Assembly (NCBI GenBank): GCA_947303335.1
Contig: CAMYYB010000002.1
Coordinates: 1 to 64,000 of the forward strand
DNA: 64,000 nucleotides
Source of the DNA: an uncultured Bacteroidales bacterium
GTDB taxonomy: Bacteria > Bacteroidota > Bacteroidia > Bacteroidales > F082
Reading direction: 5' to 3'
Shown in pieces: positions 40,120 to 50,538 of this stretch. Under the pieces are notes generated by a model. It did not search any database, was not told the origin of the DNA, and was given only the letters and a program-made list of their open reading frames with translations. The position numbers and the translations under genes are program-made. Numbering within the stretch: position 1 is the stretch's first letter; each line of letters begins with the position of its first letter.

Positions 40120-41184
40120 TCAAAATCGCGGGGATGACCAAACGGATGTCCCCGTTGCTTTTATTTTAGCAGCCATCTCCAAACCAACAATTTCAGAACC
40201 CACTGGAGACCAATGAGTGTCATCCAAACGATAGACATCTTGAGTGCCAGATACTATGTAAGGAAGCAATAGTTCTTTGGTGTTTAATACAGAATCATTG
40301 GAAGGAAAATAATCCAGCAAACAATTACGTCTATGTTTATTGGAGATTAACGGTTCATAGGCATCATACTTGTCGGCGGCAATCATATAATACAACGTAA
40401 TATCATGCTGTTTCGCTATGCGGAAGAGTGAATTCAACGTATTGCGCATCCGTGGAATTTGCTGTTGAACATCGTCAACCATGTTCGCCTCATCTTCGAA
40501 GTAAGAGAACAAAGTTGAAGCATAGCGTTGATGGGTAAAACAAGGCTGAGACAAATTGAAACGATGTGTCGGGCATTCCTTCCCCATTCTATAACGCATA
40601 AAAACCGTAGTCTCTGCAACCCAATCTCTTTTTTTCTTTGCTTGACTTTGGGACATCTCTGTTGTTGGCAGTCCTTCAACATAAGTGCGAAAGTAATTAT
40701 CAACAGCAAGAGGTGAAGTCAACCTCATAACCAAATGGCGTTCCACCGATTCAAGAATGACAATACAATGGTCGGGGATAATTTGTTCCTCAATTAAACT
40801 CACAAACAACTGTTCGGGATAAAATCCGCAGTGATAGTTCCGAAAATTAACCAACTGAATGCCTAAATCTTCCGCCATATATCGGCTCCAACTATTCTCT
40901 ATATGATTGCTTTTTTGTGTAGATTCCTCTCTATTACTGAAGGAATCTCCTATGACAATTACGCTACCACTATCTATTTCCATTTCTTCATGCCAAGGCA
41001 TAATAAACGTTGAGTCGAAGGGATAGTGTTGGTGTATATTATTTACATAATCCCATCCTATTGGAATTTTCCCTAATGAAGACAAACCAGATGTGATATT
41101 GGGAAATATGGCATATCTATAGACTACGATACATGTGAATAATATCGCAAATGTCGTTAGAAATTTAGGAAGAAACCGTTTCAT
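40120..41184 (-). CDS. AlgX/AlgJ-like SGNH-type O-acetylation protein
   Basis: VIGDSFSNREES motif; C-terminal YRLDDTHWSPVGSEIVG; abuts MBOAT gene. Confidence 0.75.
   Translation of the reverse strand: MKRFLPKFLTTFAILFTCIVVYRYAIFPNITSGLSSLGKIPIGWDYVNNIHQHYPFDSTFIMPWHEEMEIDSGSVIVIGDSFSNREESTQKSNHIENSWSRYMAEDLGIQLVNFRNYHCGFYPEQLFVSLIEEQIIPDHCIVILESVERHLVMRLTSPLAVDNYFRTYVEGLPTTEMSQSQAKKKRDWVAETTVFMRYRMGKECPTHRFNLSQPCFTHQRYASTLFSYFEDEANMVDDVQQQIPRMRNTLNSLFRIAKQHDITLYYMIAADKYDAYEPLISNKHRRNCLLDYFPSNDSVLNTKELLLPYIVSGTQDVYRLDDTHWSPVGSEIVGLEMAAKIKATGTSVWSSPRF
40129..40167 (+). terminator. hairpin terminator
   Basis: CGGGGA ... TCCCCG followed by TTGCTTTTATTTT. Confidence 0.55.
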
Positions 41185-42635
41185 CAGAACTGAAAATAAA
41201 TAAAAGTTTCCGCTTGATTATAATAAAAGATGATGCAAATAGCTAACGCTGAATAAATAATATATCGAAAACACCAATGGACATTATGCAACTCCAAACC
41301 ATGTTGTTTATTACGTTGTATCCATTCCACAACAAGCATCAACACTATCATGCCGAGAATAGGGAACATCTTTGCAGAACCGTTTTGAGGAATAGATAAC
41401 AAACTTACATTCAGAATTCCACAATAATACTCCCAAGCCTGTCCAATACTTTCAGCCCTAAAAATAATCCACCCCATCATCACTAAGACAAATGTTAGAA
41501 ACATTCGCCACGCTTCCTTCCACGTGGGAAGGATTCTCCCTTCCGACACTGGGTTTGTGTACTTACGGTTCTTCCCCGTCAGAATCAAAGGCAGAAAAAG
41601 GACTGCATGATAAGTGCCCCATGCCAAATAAGTCCAATTGGCTCCGTGCCACAATCCGCTCACAAGGAAAATGATTATTGTGTTCCTTATCAACATTGTT
41701 TTCGACACCTTACTTCCTCCCAAAGGAATGTATAAATAGTCTCGAAACCATGTTGTCAATGAAATATGCCACCTACGCCAAAATTCCGCTATGTCTCTAC
41801 TAAAGTAAGGGAAGTTGAAATTCCGAATTAACTTAATGCCAAACAGCTTTGCTGTACCGATAGCAATGTCAGAGTAGCCTGAAAAGTCACCATAAATTTG
41901 GAAGGTAAAAAATATCGCTGCCAACAACAGTGAGCTTCCACTTTGCCCTGTACTAGTCGAGAACACCTGATTGACATACGTCGCGCAGTTATCAGCAACT
42001 ACAATCTTTTTGAACAAACCCCACAAAATCTGGCGCATTCCGTCAACGGCGGTGTCATAGTCGAATTCCCTTTTCTTCAGAAACTGTGGCAACAAATTCG
42101 TCGCTCGCTCAATAGGACCGGCTACCAACTGAGGGAAAAACGAAATGAAGGCGAAGAAGGCAACTATGTCTTTTGTAGGCTCAATCTTACCTCGACAAAC
42201 ATCAATGGAATAGCTCAAAGCCTGAAAGGTGTAGAACGATATACCTACAGGAAGTATCACTTTCAGCAATAGCCCATCCGCAGAGGCATGAAACAGCCGG
42301 GCAAACTCCATAACAAAAAAGTCATAGTACTTGAACAGTGCAAGGATACCAAGGTTCAGCACGATGTTAACCCACATCCATGCTTTCGCCTTTTTCTTCG
42401 AATCCACCCTTCCTATTAGTAGTCCACTGCTCCACGAAAACAACGAGGTAAGAGCTATGAGCAACAAGAATTTCCAATTCCACCACCCATAGAACACATA
42501 ACTTGACACCACTATGAAAGCGTTCTGCAACCTTAACTGTTGCCTCGACTTACTGATAAAGCGGTCAAATACAAACCAATAGAGCATGAACACTATCGGA
42601 AGGAAAAGGGCAAACTGCAAGGAGTTAAAGAGCAT
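41184..42635 (-). CDS. MBOAT-family O-acyltransferase (AlgI-like)
   Basis: FFPQLVAGPIERATNLLPQF, GYSDIAIGTAKLFGI, FRDYLYIPLGGSKVS, LWHGANWTYLAWG. Confidence 0.94.
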   Translation of the reverse strand: MLFNSLQFALFLPIVFMLYWFVFDRFISKSRQQLRLQNAFIVVSSYVFYGWWNWKFLLLIALTSLFSWSSGLLIGRVDSKKKAKAWMWVNIVLNLGILALFKYYDFFVMEFARLFHASADGLLLKVILPVGISFYTFQALSYSIDVCRGKIEPTKDIVAFFAFISFFPQLVAGPIERATNLLPQFLKKREFDYDTAVDGMRQILWGLFKKIVVADNCATYVNQVFSTSTGQSGSSLLLAAIFFTFQIYGDFSGYSDIAIGTAKLFGIKLIRNFNFPYFSRDIAEFWRRWHISLTTWFRDYLYIPLGGSKVSKTMLIRNTIIIFLVSGLWHGANWTYLAWGTYHAVLFLPLILTGKNRKYTNPVSEGRILPTWKEAWRMFLTFVLVMMGWIIFRAESIGQAWEYYCGILNVSLLSIPQNGSAKMFPILGMIVLMLVVEWIQRNKQHGLELHNVHWCFRYIIYSALAICIIFYYNQAETFIYFQF

Positions 42636-42804
42636 GATGATAGAGTTTGTGTGTGCAAAAATAGTAAATTTGAAGCAACCAACAATTAAAATCTGTTTCC
42701 AACTTATTTCGCAATAGGATAATACTCAAAAAAACAATGGCAAAAAGATTGTCACATTTAAAAAAAACATACTTTTGCACCGAGTAGAAAAAAAAGAAGT
42801 AGTG

Positions 42805-42948
42805 ATGGTTTCTATTATTATTCCAGTGTATAACACCGAACCTTATATAAAGGCTTGCTTGCAAAGTGTAATGCGACAAACGTATGACATTCAAGATGAC
42901 ATTCAACGACACTTAAAGCGAAAAGAGATTACACCCATACCCTATTAA
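42805..42948 (+). pseudogene. truncated family-2 glycosyltransferase N-terminus
   Basis: MVSIIIPVYNTEPYIKACLQSVMRQTYDIQDDIQRHLKRKEITPIPY*; GT2 start motif stops after ~27 aa; below ORF track cutoff. Confidence 0.7.
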
Positions 42949-42951
42949 AGC

Positions 42952-44280
42952 ATGAGAGCGACAAGTATAACCAACCGAGAGATTTGGCGTATCGCCTATC
43001 CCATCATGCTGGGCAACCTTGCCCAGACCATCATCACTTTCACCGACACCGCTTTCCTCGGCCACCTCGGCACCAACGAGCTGAGTGCCTCCATGATGGC
43101 TGGACTGTACTATTTCGTTTTTACCACCTTGGCAATGGGCTTCGCCGTAGGCATCCAGATTTTTATCGCGAGGCGTTACGGCGAAGGCGAATATAAGCAA
43201 ATCGGCGTGGTGTTTCAGCACGGAGCGCATTTCGTGTTCGCGCTGGGATTGTTGCTGTTCTGCATCCTCTTCTTTTTCAGTCACCGCTTGCTGCAAATCA
43301 TCATCGAGTCCAACAACATCTATGTGGCGGCTAACGAATACTTAAGATACCGACAATTCGGCATCTTCTTCGTTGTGTTCAACTACCTATTCCGCTCGTT
43401 CTATGTAGGCATCAGCAGTACACAAGTCATTACCTTCTCGACACTCATCATGGCTGTGGTCAACATCTTCTTCGATTGGGCCCTCATCTTTGGTCATGTA
43501 GGACTGCCCGAAATGGGCATAGGAGGTGCGGCCTTGGCCTCACTGTTAGCCGAAATCACAGCGTTCTGCTTCTTTTGGATTTACACCTATTTTAAGATAC
43601 CGCATGAGGAATACGGAATGTTCCGTTGGCACAAAAAAGAGCCACAACTACTGGCCGACCTGCTAAAAGTGGCCTTCCCGAGCATGATACAACGCCTGTT
43701 TTCGTTTGGTGCCTGGTTTATCTTCTTCGTCATGATTGAAAAGATGGGTGAGACCGCCATAGGCGTGTCGTCAGTGGTCCGTAGCACCTATATGATTCTC
43801 ATCATCCCAGGCATCGCCTTTTCGGCGACGGCCAACACCCTTACGAGCCGCATTATCGGGGAAGGCAAGAGCGACGAAGTGATGTCTTCCGTATGGAAAG
43901 TGGTGAAAAACAGCTTCCTGTGCAGTGCCGTTCTGGTGGTGGTAGTGGCTGTCATCCCGCATTTGGTTTTGCAAATCTACACCGATGATGCTACATTGGC
44001 GCAGGCAGCCATACCTTCTGTTCACGTGATTTGTGTCGCCACATTATTAGGTGCTTTCTCCATGACCTTTTTTGAGGCTGTCTCAGGCACCGGAAACACC
44101 ACAGCGGCAATGGCTTTAGAGTTCGGCATCCTTATCGCCTATATTGTTTATGTCTTCCTAATGTCAAAGACCTCTACTATCGCTGGCGTTTGGACAGCCG
44201 AGTGGCTCTACAACATCTCCATAGGACTCATCTCACTGCTCTACATTTGGAAAGCCGATTGGCAAAAGAAGAGGATATAG
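42952..44280 (+). CDS. MATE-family efflux transporter
   Basis: REIWRIAYPIMLGNLAQTIITFTDTAFLGHLG; 12-TM pattern. Confidence 0.94.
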   Translation: MRATSITNREIWRIAYPIMLGNLAQTIITFTDTAFLGHLGTNELSASMMAGLYYFVFTTLAMGFAVGIQIFIARRYGEGEYKQIGVVFQHGAHFVFALGLLLFCILFFFSHRLLQIIIESNNIYVAANEYLRYRQFGIFFVVFNYLFRSFYVGISSTQVITFSTLIMAVVNIFFDWALIFGHVGLPEMGIGGAALASLLAEITAFCFFWIYTYFKIPHEEYGMFRWHKKEPQLLADLLKVAFPSMIQRLFSFGAWFIFFVMIEKMGETAIGVSSVVRSTYMILIIPGIAFSATANTLTSRIIGEGKSDEVMSSVWKVVKNSFLCSAVLVVVVAVIPHLVLQIYTDDATLAQAAIPSVHVICVATLLGAFSMTFFEAVSGTGNTTAAMALEFGILIAYIVYVFLMSKTSTIAGVWTAEWLYNISIGLISLLYIWKADWQKKRI

Positions 44281-44300
44281 AGATAACACCAGAATGGGTA

Positions 44301-44960
44301 TCAGACTGTCAAGGTGCTGACAATGGTATCCACTAAGTTATAGGCTCCGTCGTAAACATCTTTCAGCGTTGCGTCGAGCATATAAGCCGGTGTAGTGAAA
44401 ACCAAATGGGCATTGTCGGCTACAACGTCGCCGTGTTCTGTCTGCACATGACTGGCTCCCATTTTATTCACATTATCCACATCAGGCGTACCATCCTTGC
44501 CCAGGGTGATGCAAACTTCAGGGATGAGTTTGGCGAACATCACTGGCGAGATACACATTCCACCAATAGGCTTGTGAGCCTGATAAGTATCGAGGATGAC
44601 GCGAGCCACATCGGGCTGTACCTCCATAGAAGCACCTTTGTAAGCATAGTCGCATAGATTCTTGGCTACACCATAGCCCCCGCTGAAGAGCAAACCGTCA
44701 TAATCGGCAGCCTTGTATTCCTCGATGGGTAGCACACGCCCGCGGGCGAGACGAGCAGCCTCGACAAGGATATTTCGTTTGGCGTTGCACACCTTCTTGT
44801 CCGTCAGATGGTCGATGACCTCGGTCTGAGGACGGTTGGGCGCAAAGCACTGGTACTGACATTGATGCTGCTCAAGGGAGAGCAAGAGCGTGATGGCTTC
44901 GTTAATTTCGCTGCCGTCCTTGCGACCGCAGCCTGCTAAAACTACTGCAAATCTTTTCAT
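44301..44960 (-). CDS. elbB: ElbB-like class I glutamine amidotransferase-like protein
   Basis: VVLAGCGRKDGSEINEAITLLLSLEQ, LLFSGGYGVAKNLCDYA, IGGMCISPVM. Confidence 0.9.
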   Translation of the reverse strand: MKRFAVVLAGCGRKDGSEINEAITLLLSLEQHQCQYQCFAPNRPQTEVIDHLTDKKVCNAKRNILVEAARLARGRVLPIEEYKAADYDGLLFSGGYGVAKNLCDYAYKGASMEVQPDVARVILDTYQAHKPIGGMCISPVMFAKLIPEVCITLGKDGTPDVDNVNKMGASHVQTEHGDVVADNAHLVFTTPAYMLDATLKDVYDGAYNLVDTIVSTLTV

Positions 44961-44972
44961 AATGGATTCGGA

Positions 44973-46007
44973 TTATGATTTTTCAAATGATGATTTATTG
45001 GGCAAAATACATACAAAAGCTTCCTCAATCTGTTTTGAACAGCCAACAGCATCCTCTGTTGCTCCGCTTTCATTTAAACAAACGTGGAAATATTCCTGAT
45101 TTTTTATTACCTGACATATCCACCCTATATGAGCTGACATGATAGTGAAATGCCTTCCTTGGGTGATGGAACGTATGGGAAAGAAACATCCCTTCGCCTG
45201 GTTCCATGCACATAGCAACCATTGATTGACTTGGTCATCGGAGCGAAACCTATGACCACAAGAAATATCCATGACATCAGGATGCCTGTCCCATAACTCT
45301 TGCAACGTGGATTTCAAATGAGGCTGAGCCAAGTGGCCGTATAAACCTACCGGGATGGTCTTGTTTGCCCAAAAACAGCGCAAATTCTGTTGTGTTCTCT
45401 TTATCCCAAGTTCCTTGACACTGAACCATTTATCGCGATGCTCCCATATCGACGCACGGGTATCAAAAGAGGTATTCAGCACACAATAGTCATTAAATAA
45501 GAGTCGACTCCAATGGTTATAACCAACTTTGTTGGAGTATCGCAAATCTGTTTCCAACACAGGATTGCCGTTCTTGAAAAAACATTCAGGTGGAGTGGTT
45601 TTGAGCAAAAATGTGTCATCGTTGAAAAACACATACCGTTCAGAAAGCCCTTCAATCCGATGAAAATTCATTTCAATGGTACTCGAATTATAAGTTGGGA
45701 GGTACTTTATAGGAATGAAGTCGCTGTGGTTGACAATATGAAGTTTGGGGTGTGTCGTGTTCAGCCATGAGGGAATTTGGTTGTCGGTGACAAAATGGAT
45801 CTTGTTTACCCAAGGTGCAAACTGCTCAACACCACGAAACCAAAACCTCAGCAAGCCGTTGTCACGATACCTGCATTCCGCGTTGGCATCCGACATCTTT
45901 TCTGGAAGAGACTCTGAAGACTCATAAATTGCTTTTGTCGCCAACCATGCAGGATCGCTCCCGTCAACCCAAGGGATAACAAAATCTATTTTTTCCATAT
46001 TTTCCAT
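44973..46007 (-). CDS. Stealth-family sugar phosphotransferase
   Basis: IDFVIPWVDGSDPAWLA, ECRYRDNGLLRFWFRGVEQFAPWVNKIHFVTDNQIPSWLN, YVFFNDDTFLL. Confidence 0.92.
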   Translation of the reverse strand: MENMEKIDFVIPWVDGSDPAWLATKAIYESSESLPEKMSDANAECRYRDNGLLRFWFRGVEQFAPWVNKIHFVTDNQIPSWLNTTHPKLHIVNHSDFIPIKYLPTYNSSTIEMNFHRIEGLSERYVFFNDDTFLLKTTPPECFFKNGNPVLETDLRYSNKVGYNHWSRLLFNDYCVLNTSFDTRASIWEHRDKWFSVKELGIKRTQQNLRCFWANKTIPVGLYGHLAQPHLKSTLQELWDRHPDVMDISCGHRFRSDDQVNQWLLCAWNQAKGCFFPIRSITQGRHFTIMSAHIGWICQVIKNQEYFHVCLNESGATEDAVGCSKQIEEAFVCILPNKSSFEKS

Positions 46008-46849
46008 ACCAACAAAAGGGGATAAGTAATAATATGTCCTACCTTATATGTCATAGAATGCGTAGCCTTGTTGTAACCTTTATTGTATTCATTCCTTAAA
46101 GCACACTTCATTGGGAACAGCATCAGTTCCTCGTCTGTCAGACCTCTTCGTTTCATGGCTTGAACACAGGAATAAGTATGCCATGCAGCAGCTTTATAAG
46201 CATTGTCATTCAACGAGATACTATGGGGATTGTTTCGTTGAATGTATTGAATACAATCTATATGAACAAGGTCGCCAACTTCTTCCAATTTGTAGTATAA
46301 ATCGGAATCTACCGATCGCTTCATCGAACCATCCACCCCTGATGTCTTGTCATAAAGCCGCTTCTTGAATGTTGCAAAAGGGTGAATAGGCCATTTCATG
46401 CTTTGAAGTGCAGAAGATGACGAAGGGATGCTCAACCCAGGCGTTGACCTTATTATATTTAGATTCTCATCAGCCCGATACAATCCAGAGTAGATGAGCG
46501 AAGCATTAGGAAACTCCATGTGAGCAGACACCATCGTTCGAATAGCATCCGAACCAAACAACACGTCATCGGGATCCAAGAAGCCACAGATGTCTCCATT
46601 GGAATAGTCCACGCATTTTTTCTTCGTAACCCCGACCCCATAGTTCTCGCCATTGAAATAGATATGGAAGCGGGAATCATCAGCATACTGCTCATAGACT
46701 TTGGAAGATATATCAGTAGACCCGTCATCAACAACAACGACCTCCCAATTCTCATACGATTGCGCCAAAATGCTGTCAATGCATTCTGAAAGATAGCATC
46801 CGTTGTTATAATTGGCAATCAAAATGGAAAATAGTGGGAATGCACTCAT
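45986..46849 (-). CDS. family-2 glycosyltransferase
   Basis: FSILIANYNNGCYLSECIDSILAQSYENWEVVVVDDGSTD; start set to MSAFPLF. Confidence 0.92.
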   Translation of the reverse strand: MSAFPLFSILIANYNNGCYLSECIDSILAQSYENWEVVVVDDGSTDISSKVYEQYADDSRFHIYFNGENYGVGVTKKKCVDYSNGDICGFLDPDDVLFGSDAIRTMVSAHMEFPNASLIYSGLYRADENLNIIRSTPGLSIPSSSSALQSMKWPIHPFATFKKRLYDKTSGVDGSMKRSVDSDLYYKLEEVGDLVHIDCIQYIQRNNPHSISLNDNAYKAAAWHTYSCVQAMKRRGLTDEELMLFPMKCALRNEYNKGYNKATHSMTYKVGHIITYPLLLVWKIWKK

Positions 46850-46895
46850 ATTAGGTACTGCTATGTGGTTGATTTTCTTCGGTAAAGGAGCGGGG

Positions 46896-47681
46896 TCAAG
46901 CCCACTTTGGTTTACGTTTCTCAAAAAAAGCCTTCATGCCTTCTTGTCCTGCAGGGGCGACTCGCTGTGAGGCAATGAGCTGTGAGGTCTGTAAGAAGAT
47001 GGGGTTATATGGGTCGGCAGTGCCACTCACCAGTCGGAGCAAATGCTTGCACTCAGCCACCGCATCAGGCGAAGCTTGCATAAAATGCTCAATATAGAAC
47101 CGCTCTGCATCAAGCATCGCATCGGAGTCGACAACTCGGGTCACCAAACGGTAATCACAGGCCTCCTCGGCTTTGAAACGACGGCCCGTCAGCATGAGTT
47201 CCTTGGCAACGGCGTTGCCAATTTTGCTCACCACAAACGGTGAGATGGTGGCAGGCGTAAGGCCCAACTTTACTTCGGTGAAAGCAAACATGGTGTCGCG
47301 TTCGGCAACCACCACATCGGCAGCAGCAACAATGCCATTGGCCCCACCGATACAGGCTCCATGCACACAGACGATGACGGCCTTGTTGCAGAAGTACACC
47401 GTCTGGAAGAGTTTGGAAAGCCTTTCGGCATCAGCCAAATTCTGTGCATAGCTGTAGTCCGCCATCGCTTTCATGTAATTCAAGTCGGCACCGGCGCAAA
47501 ACGACTTACCCTCACCCCGCAGGACAATAACCCGTACATCATCACGGCTGTTGAGCCAGTCAAAAGCCGTAGTCAGTTCATCAATCATCGCATCATTCAA
47601 GGCGTTGCGAACCTCCGGGCGGCTCAGGCTTATCCACGCGACACTCTCGCCCAATTGCACTTTTATCGTTTTAAAGTCCAT
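46896..47681 (-). CDS. enoyl-CoA hydratase/isomerase family protein
   Basis: ISLSRPEVRNALNDAMIDEL, GEGKSFCAGADL, CVHGACIGGANGIVAAADVVVAE. Confidence 0.92.
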   Translation of the reverse strand: MDFKTIKVQLGESVAWISLSRPEVRNALNDAMIDELTTAFDWLNSRDDVRVIVLRGEGKSFCAGADLNYMKAMADYSYAQNLADAERLSKLFQTVYFCNKAVIVCVHGACIGGANGIVAAADVVVAERDTMFAFTEVKLGLTPATISPFVVSKIGNAVAKELMLTGRRFKAEEACDYRLVTRVVDSDAMLDAERFYIEHFMQASPDAVAECKHLLRLVSGTADPYNPIFLQTSQLIASQRVAPAGQEGMKAFFEKRKPKWA

Positions 47682-47780
47682 AGTATATGATAATGACCCT
47701 GCAATATTCGGAAAAATTTGGCAAATAAACGCAATCATTCCGCAAAAAATGCGTTACTTTGCAGGCGAAAACATAGAAAA

Positions 47781-48236
47781 ATGGACGATAACAATCTCAA
47801 TAACGGACTCGACGACCTTCTGAACATGTTCAAGAAGATGATGGAAGGCCAAGATTTGGATGCCATTCCGGGCATCAGCGAAGAGCAGAAAGAACAACTG
47901 AAAATGTTCTTGGAAGACTTCGACGAAATGAAAGACGAAATGAAAGTGGAGATTTATAAGTTAGATCCCTTCTCCAAACAGCTTGTAGGGATGGTAATGG
48001 GGCAACTGAAGAATTTCACAGGCGAGATGCAGCCTGCTGAAAGCCAAGTGACCCAGCCCAAGGAGCCTGCACCCAACAAGGAAAAGCAACTCACCGACAT
48101 TCCAGGCACCACCGAGAATCTGGAAGCCCGCATCAATGCCATCGATGCCCAGCTCCGCAAACCCGACCTGAAAGAGGAAGAGATAGACCAACTACTTGAT
48201 GAACGCAGCAGTATATTAGAAGCCTTAAAATCATAA
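47781..48236 (+). CDS. hypothetical acidic protein
   Basis: MDDNNLNNGLDDLLNMFKKMMEGQDL...; start trimmed to 47781. Confidence 0.7.
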   Translation: MDDNNLNNGLDDLLNMFKKMMEGQDLDAIPGISEEQKEQLKMFLEDFDEMKDEMKVEIYKLDPFSKQLVGMVMGQLKNFTGEMQPAESQVTQPKEPAPNKEKQLTDIPGTTENLEARINAIDAQLRKPDLKEEEIDQLLDERSSILEALKS

Positions 48237-48298
48237 CCCATTAACTCTCAATAATCAACAATCCGAAGATTCAACGAAGTTAATTCAACAATTCAATC

Positions 48299-48982
48299 AT
48301 GAAAAAACTCCTTCTCACCCTTATAGCCTTGACCTTTGCAGCGACCTCTTTCGCCCAACTGATTGCCAACAAGACTGACAATAAAGTGACTGTCGGTTTC
48401 GACTTGTTCCACGACTTCCAGCTTATCCCCTCAAGCAATGTCTCCAATTGGGATGCCCGAGGTTTCAACCAAGGCGTGAGTTGGTGTATCACTTACAACT
48501 TTCCCTTAGGCGAAAGCACAAAACACACCGTCAGTATCGGCGCGGGTATGACCCACCACAATTATTTCTGCTATAACCGCATCCTCAACCCCTATTCTAC
48601 CGACACGCTGAATATTAGCGAGTCCTATCGCGAAAACGAGAGTTTCAAACGTGCCAAAATCAACGCCAACTATGTCGACATTCCCTTGGAGCTAAGGTTT
48701 CGCATCAAGGATCAGGTGAAAATCGGTGTTGGCTTCAAGCTGGGCATTCTGGTAATGGCCAAAACAAAATATGTAGGTCCTGACGACAACGGATACATCG
48801 TCCACGAGAAATACACCTATATAAAAAACTTGGAGCGCTACACTTACTCTGCCACATTACGTGTGGGTTGGAAATGGGTGAGTGCATTTGCCTCCTACCA
48901 ACTCAACCCCGTCTTTGAAGTGGGCCACGAGGCTCCGGTGATACATCCCCTCTCGGTGGGCCTTTCGTTTGCACCATTCTGA
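48299..48982 (+). CDS. outer-membrane beta-barrel protein
   Basis: Signal peptide; alternating aromatic strands; ends HPLSVGLSFAPF. Confidence 0.8.
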   Translation: MKKLLLTLIALTFAATSFAQLIANKTDNKVTVGFDLFHDFQLIPSSNVSNWDARGFNQGVSWCITYNFPLGESTKHTVSIGAGMTHHNYFCYNRILNPYSTDTLNISESYRENESFKRAKINANYVDIPLELRFRIKDQVKIGVGFKLGILVMAKTKYVGPDDNGYIVHEKYTYIKNLERYTYSATLRVGWKWVSAFASYQLNPVFEVGHEAPVIHPLSVGLSFAPF

Positions 48983-49920
48983 TGTTGTCCCAATGGATTC
49001 TTCAAGAAGCCGAGCAAATCGGCTTCGATGCGTGCGGCATAGCACAAGCCACCGCCTTGGAAGAAGAGTCGGCCCACGTGGAGCAGTGGCTTGAAGCCGA
49101 GCGTGAAGGCGAGATGAGTTATCTCACCCGCAACAAGGAGAAACGTTACGACCCTCGCCTTTTGGTGGAAGGCACTCGTTCCGTCGTCACCGTGCTCTTC
49201 AACTACTACCCAACCCAACCTCTATCAGGCAAACAATACAAAATTGCCAAATATGCTTACGGAGCCGATTACCATGAAGTGCTAAAGCGTAAGCTACGCC
49301 AACTTTTGGAGTGCATCGAGGCGCGAACAGGCCCATTGAAAGGTGTCCGTGTTTTTGTCGATTCGGCCCCTGTACTTGACCGTGCCTGGGCGGTACGTTG
49401 CGGCTTAGGTTTCATCGGCAAGAACACCACCCTCATCCATCCCAAGAAAGGTTCGTTCTTCTTCATAGGACACCTGTTTCTACCCATAGCTTTGGACGAA
49501 ACGGGCACTTCCCTATCCAACCGATGCGGACGTTGTACCAAATGTCTCGATGCTTGTCCCACCGGCGCATTGGAAGCTCCCTTCCACATTGACGCACGTA
49601 AATGCATATCTTATCTCACTATAGAATACAAGGGCAGTCTTGCGGGCCACGACCCGAAACTATTCAAGGGTTGGATGTACGGCTGCGACATCTGCCAGGA
49701 TGTGTGTCCCTACAACCGTTTTTCCTTGCCCAATAGCGAACCTGACTTCCAGCCTACACAGCAACTGCTTGAGATGCAAGATGAAGACTGGTTAGCACTT
49801 GACAAAGACCGATTTGACACCCTTTTCAAGCATTCCGCCGTCCAACGAGCTGGATTTGAGGGTCTGAAAAGGAATATCAATTTTATCGCAAAGGAGAGTA
49901 GAAATTGTAAGTCATCGTGA
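48982..49920 (+). CDS. queG: epoxyqueuosine reductase
   Basis: CGRCTKCLDACPTGAL and CDICQDVCPYNRF 4Fe-4S motifs; GFDACGIAQA N-terminus. Confidence 0.93.
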   Translation: MLSQWILQEAEQIGFDACGIAQATALEEESAHVEQWLEAEREGEMSYLTRNKEKRYDPRLLVEGTRSVVTVLFNYYPTQPLSGKQYKIAKYAYGADYHEVLKRKLRQLLECIEARTGPLKGVRVFVDSAPVLDRAWAVRCGLGFIGKNTTLIHPKKGSFFFIGHLFLPIALDETGTSLSNRCGRCTKCLDACPTGALEAPFHIDARKCISYLTIEYKGSLAGHDPKLFKGWMYGCDICQDVCPYNRFSLPNSEPDFQPTQQLLEMQDEDWLALDKDRFDTLFKHSAVQRAGFEGLKRNINFIAKESRNCKSS

Positions 49921-50527
49921 TTTGGATGACTTTGTTGTAGGCGTGATTAAAAAACCATTGCGGAGTCGGATTAGTCTGCATTGGTGTAATGGAATACATC
50001 ATACGAGCCCCGATTCCCAAATGAGGAGTGAAGTTATACTGCACGCCGAAATTACCCGTCACCGAGAAGAAATTCAGTTTCCACAATTGCGAAGCCGCAT
50101 CTAACTCTCCATGATACTTCAGCAAGAAATCAAGACTAAGTCCGGCCTCAAGAGCCAATCGCTTGAATGGTTTCCCATTGACGGTGAAATGCCCGAAGTT
50201 GAAGCGCAACATTAAGGGTATCTCGGCATAATGCAGGCGTAAGTTGTAAGGCGCATAGTTATACTCCATCACCTCCTTAGTGGAGGAGTGGGCTCCCATC
50301 TGAGTATATTTCAACTCCATTTGAAGGGCAAAGTGATTACCAACGGGAATATTGACGTAGGTGCCAGCCGTCAAGCCAATCTTATGGAAGCCATAATACC
50401 TGTCGCCATCCACCTGACTGAAAGTGGCACCAGCGATGAGGCCTGCGTTGAAAGGTTGGGCGAAGGTAGCACCCACACCCAGTAACAATATCATTGACAA
50501 CAATATGGATAGCTTCTTCGTCTTCAT
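49883..50527 (-). CDS. outer-membrane beta-barrel (porin-like) protein
   Basis: FNAGLIAGATFSQVDGDRYYGFHKIGLTAGTYVNIP; ends QITMTYNFYSPLR. Confidence 0.85.
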   Translation of the reverse strand: MKTKKLSILLSMILLLGVGATFAQPFNAGLIAGATFSQVDGDRYYGFHKIGLTAGTYVNIPVGNHFALQMELKYTQMGAHSSTKEVMEYNYAPYNLRLHYAEIPLMLRFNFGHFTVNGKPFKRLALEAGLSLDFLLKYHGELDAASQLWKLNFFSVTGNFGVQYNFTPHLGIGARMMYSITPMQTNPTPQWFFNHAYNKVIQITMTYNFYSPLR

Positions 50528-50538
50528 ATCGATAACAA

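Noticed and set aside
39605-40141. 178-aa Leu-rich minus-strand ORF
   Set aside because: Antisense translation of the Ser-rich tail.
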